DNA from: Cladophialophora immunda
Taxonomy: Eukaryota > Ascomycota > Eurotiomycetes > Chaetothyriales > Herpotrichiellaceae
Reading direction: 5' to 3'
Assembly: GCF_000835495.1 (NCBI RefSeq)
Contig: NW_015622543.1
Location: 5,878,619-5,942,618 of the forward strand
Length of the DNA stretch: 64,000 nucleotides
Shown here: positions 61,670 to 64,000 of the stretch, piece by piece
Layout: each line of letters opens with the position of its first letter
Numbering within the stretch: position 1 is the stretch's first letter
Program-made: the position numbers and the translations under genes
The notes under the pieces: generated by a model
Seen by the model: the letters and a program-made list of their open reading frames with translations, nothing else
Told to the model about the DNA's origin: nothing
Database searches by the model: none

Positions 61670-64000
61670 TCAACTAGACACAGAGACCGACTTTTCCTTT
61701 GGGGCCAGGTGCGCCCATGTAAAGAAGTCGAACTTCTCCCTGTCTTTCCCTGTCCCTGTCTCGGGATTTGGGCTTCTGCTGGGTTCTCTGGGTTCTAAAA
61801 TCAATGAACGTCGATAGTGAAGCTGAAAACTTTTATCCCCTGCAGATCTGACTCGAATAAGTTGATCTTGCATCCACGTCTGGAGCTCGGAGACTTCGGC
61901 GAAACGGTAGGGGATCTGGAATTTCTGCAACTCGGATATGATCTTCGCCGTCTTCATATGCTTGTCCAGATTGATGACCGAGGCCTCACCGCTATCCGTC
62001 GAAAGCCGCCTTGTAGATGGGTTGGCTGAATCAACCATGGTTAGGTCTGTCAAGTAAACGCCGATGAAAGGGAGACACGGTGGGAGTTGAGATTGAATAC
62101 GTTGACGCAGAACAGCATAGTTGCGGGCCACATCGACAATCTTGCACATCTCGTCAAAGATTGCCTTGGTCTTCTGAGGCACGCATTCCCACGTCTTCTT
62201 CATTCTTTTGATATTGGTCGAATCCAGTGCGCATACGATCGCCATGACCGTGTCAAAGTTGCGCAAGTCCAAGCATTTATTGGCAATTTTGACCCATTGT
62301 TTGACGATGGCGGCTCTTTTTTTGGGTTCTTCGAGTTGAAGCACCGAGTCGGAGACCAGGTTCGAGATGTCGGTAGACAGCGTCGACATAGCGCGCACAT
62401 TGACGGCCAGAGAACTGCTGCGTTTGGTCCATTCCGTCCCTAGAAGCTCTTCGGGAAGAATCGAGCAAAAGATCTTGGACGTCTTCAATGTGATCTGGCG
62501 CGCGAGTTCCAGAGGGTCGAAGTCAAGGATGGAAACTGACGGGCCGCCCATTTTCCAAGCTCTCAACGCAGTGAGCTGGCTCTTGGAGATAACAGGATTT
62601 GGCAATGGGGTGCTCGGGTCAATATAGGCTGCTGTTGATGTGCTCGTCTTTCCGATAGCGGACAACACTCTCGGAACGATGGGTGCATGGCTTGTGGCAA
62701 CCTTCTCCGCGAGTTCAAGGATTCTCTTGCCGGCCATTGGCAATACACCAAGAAGCGACTCTCTGGCGAAGCCGACAATGACCGGAAGTGCCGTGTCATC
62801 ACAATCATGCCGCCAGTGAGACTCCATCCAGCCTTTGAAGACATTGTACACGCGGAGTCGGACAGGGCCTGCGATGCTCAAGTTGTCGCCAACGTATTCG
62901 AACCGAAAGATCAAGGCACGAGCAAATGTCGCAGGTGTCGCAAAGAGACGGAATGTGAGGTAGATGGTGGTGACAAAAGACACATCGGGGGCTGAGTCAG
63001 GGGCGGTCAGTCTCTCCACCAAGGCATTCAGTGTACCTCCGACGATTATGCCTTCTCGATTAAAGACAAGCTCTTGGGAATAGGTGTGAACAAGGATTTC
63101 TGCCTCGGCATCTTCTTCATCGTCAAGGGACGCGCGGCGACCACTATCATGCGATGGTCTCGAGATGGGCGCCTTCAGCGAGTGGCTAAAATCTTCATGA
63201 ACCGAGGTGACCCGCGTCGACGCCGAGGATAGGTTGCTGGGATTTGATCGTCGCTCGATGCGTTCGAAGCTACTGTCACTGCTTGTACTTCCTCCGACCG
63301 CGCGTGAACTGGACTTGCGATGATGCCTGACGTCCGCAGACTGACTGGAAACCGGAGAAGTTGCAGAGAACTTCTGATGAGCCAAAGAGGTGGAGGGCAA
63401 AGGCGAGGAGCGAATGATCTCCGCAACAACGTCATCTTTTGGTGTAGGGGGAACACTACCGGTGGCTGTGGAAGGAGATTCGGCAGTTGTAAGAGAGAGA
63501 GGCGGAGTCAGGAGGCCCTGATTGATGACGATGTGAGGGCGCTCGTCTGATCTATCTGTTCTCTTAGCTGTGGCCGACGTCACCGTGGAGGAAGTTGTGA
63601 GACGCTCCGACGGCGGGGGTTCGACGTTTGTAGGCTCTGGCGTGCTGGAGCCACCTGAATTCCTGCCCAACAGGTAACTCAAATTCTCGATCTCAAAATC
63701 CCCTATTTCTTCTAGCGTCGCTTTGGTTCGAGTGACGCACCGACCTGCAGCACTGACGCAGGCGGTGGCAGCCTGTACCAGACTGTGCGCCTCATCGGGA
63801 GAATAAATCAGGTCGTCATCCATCGAGCGGATGGGCTTGAAGACTTGGCGAGCAGCGTGGACTAGTTCAGTAATCGCGTCGTACATGGAATCTTTGGCTT
63901 GAACCAGTGGTCGAGAGGTGCTGTAGTCTCGGTCAATGACCGTTTCGACCACGGCAAATAGCTGTCGACAAGCCCGAACAGCGTTTTGTGTGGTAAGCAA
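61670..64000 (-). CDS. CDC25-type Ras guanine-nucleotide exchange factor, C-terminal 776 aa (5' end outside window)
   Basis: The frame runs open to the last base of the window with no in-frame ATG that begins a domain, so the gene continues beyond 64000. Visible order: a helical region (residues 1-120 of the visible part), a Ser/Pro/Thr-rich linker, the RasGEFN/REM domain (REGIIVGGTLNALVERLT, FVTTIYLTFRLFATPATFAR), and the catalytic CDC25 homology domain (LDFDPLELARQITLKTSKIF, then NKCLDLRNFDTVMAIVCALD and PCLPFIGVYLTDLTMVDSAN). The end EPREPSRSPNPETGTGKDRE is low-complexity. An upstream SH3 domain would be expected in Cdc25/Ste6-type proteins but lies outside. It activates Ras on the plasma membrane, feeding cAMP and morphogenesis signalling. 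Confidence 0.93.
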   Translation of the reverse strand: MLTTQNAVRACRQLFAVVETVIDRDYSTSRPLVQAKDSMYDAITELVHAARQVFKPIRSMDDDLIYSPDEAHSLVQAATACVSAAGRCVTRTKATLEEIGDFEIENLSYLLGRNSGGSSTPEPTNVEPPPSERLTTSSTVTSATAKRTDRSDERPHIVINQGLLTPPLSLTTAESPSTATGSVPPTPKDDVVAEIIRSSPLPSTSLAHQKFSATSPVSSQSADVRHHRKSSSRAVGGSTSSDSSFERIERRSNPSNLSSASTRVTSVHEDFSHSLKAPISRPSHDSGRRASLDDEEDAEAEILVHTYSQELVFNREGIIVGGTLNALVERLTAPDSAPDVSFVTTIYLTFRLFATPATFARALIFRFEYVGDNLSIAGPVRLRVYNVFKGWMESHWRHDCDDTALPVIVGFARESLLGVLPMAGKRILELAEKVATSHAPIVPRVLSAIGKTSTSTAAYIDPSTPLPNPVISKSQLTALRAWKMGGPSVSILDFDPLELARQITLKTSKIFCSILPEELLGTEWTKRSSSLAVNVRAMSTLSTDISNLVSDSVLQLEEPKKRAAIVKQWVKIANKCLDLRNFDTVMAIVCALDSTNIKRMKKTWECVPQKTKAIFDEMCKIVDVARNYAVLRQRIQSQLPPCLPFIGVYLTDLTMVDSANPSTRRLSTDSGEASVINLDKHMKTAKIISELQKFQIPYRFAEVSELQTWMQDQLIRVRSAGDKSFQLHYRRSLILEPREPSRSPNPETGTGKDREKFDFFTWAHLAPKEKSVSVSS

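Overview
The window is nuclear DNA of a filamentous ascomycete (Pezizomycotina; the protein families would fit a eurotiomycete-like lineage, but I cannot place it further). Evidence: single genes, each with its own promoter and on either strand, no operons, short spliceosomal introns (about 48-150 nt, GT...CTAAC/CTGAC...AG), and families typical of moulds: a 161-residue tropomyosin, a NorB/AAD-type aldo-keto reductase, a sterigmatocystin-type O-methyltransferase, a hybrid histidine kinase, a vacuolar cation-chloride cotransporter and a Fot1/pogo transposon. I support 28 protein-coding genes (two cut by the window edges) and one broken DNA transposon. I see no tRNA, rRNA or CRISPR.

Layout. 0-6.3 kb, housekeeping: 3' end of an RRP17/NOL12-like factor, tropomyosin, a securin-like protein, branched-chain aminotransferase, an ERV2-like sulfhydryl oxidase. 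6.3-14 kb, accessory pocket: a Cys/His small protein, a convergent O-methyltransferase / aldo-keto reductase pair, and a 1.84-kb transposon with 45-bp terminal inverted repeats whose transposase is broken by a frameshift and two C-to-T type stops. 14.7-34.8 kb, core functions: DED1 helicase, ER cyclophilin B with two predicted C-termini, mitochondrial uS13, a VHC1-like cotransporter, an AVT3-like amino-acid transporter, mitochondrial methionyl-tRNA synthetase, an 82-residue membrane-anchored HeH-like microprotein, a hybrid histidine kinase. 34.8-45.2 kb, gene-sparse metabolic segment: a peroxisomal (C-terminal SKL) acyl-CoA ligase, gamma-glutamyltransferase, MFS exporter. 45.7-64 kb: a 29-residue paired-CxxC microprotein, acyl-protein thioesterase, DIS3/RRP44, TRM8, a GABA-permease-like carrier, a second Cys/His small protein, a Mn-type CDF transporter, a SWIM+RING protein and a 5'-truncated CDC25-type RasGEF.

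Functional themes: RNA metabolism (RRP17, DED1, DIS3, TRM8, mt-MetRS, uS13m), secretory-pathway folding (ERV2-like, cyclophilin B), vacuolar/metal transport (VHC1, AVT3, CDF), and signalling (histidine kinase, RasGEF, APT1). The most notable structural points are the predicted splice switch in cyclophilin B (soluble HNEL end versus transmembrane anchor), a start codon isolated on its own exon (uS13m), a GC-AG intron (MetRS), two stop-free 3n introns (DIS3, CDF), a 17-bp identity around the branch site of two neighbouring genes' introns, and two microproteins visible only after splicing. All exon joins were worked out by eye from splice signals, reading frame and family expectation; no transcript data were available.
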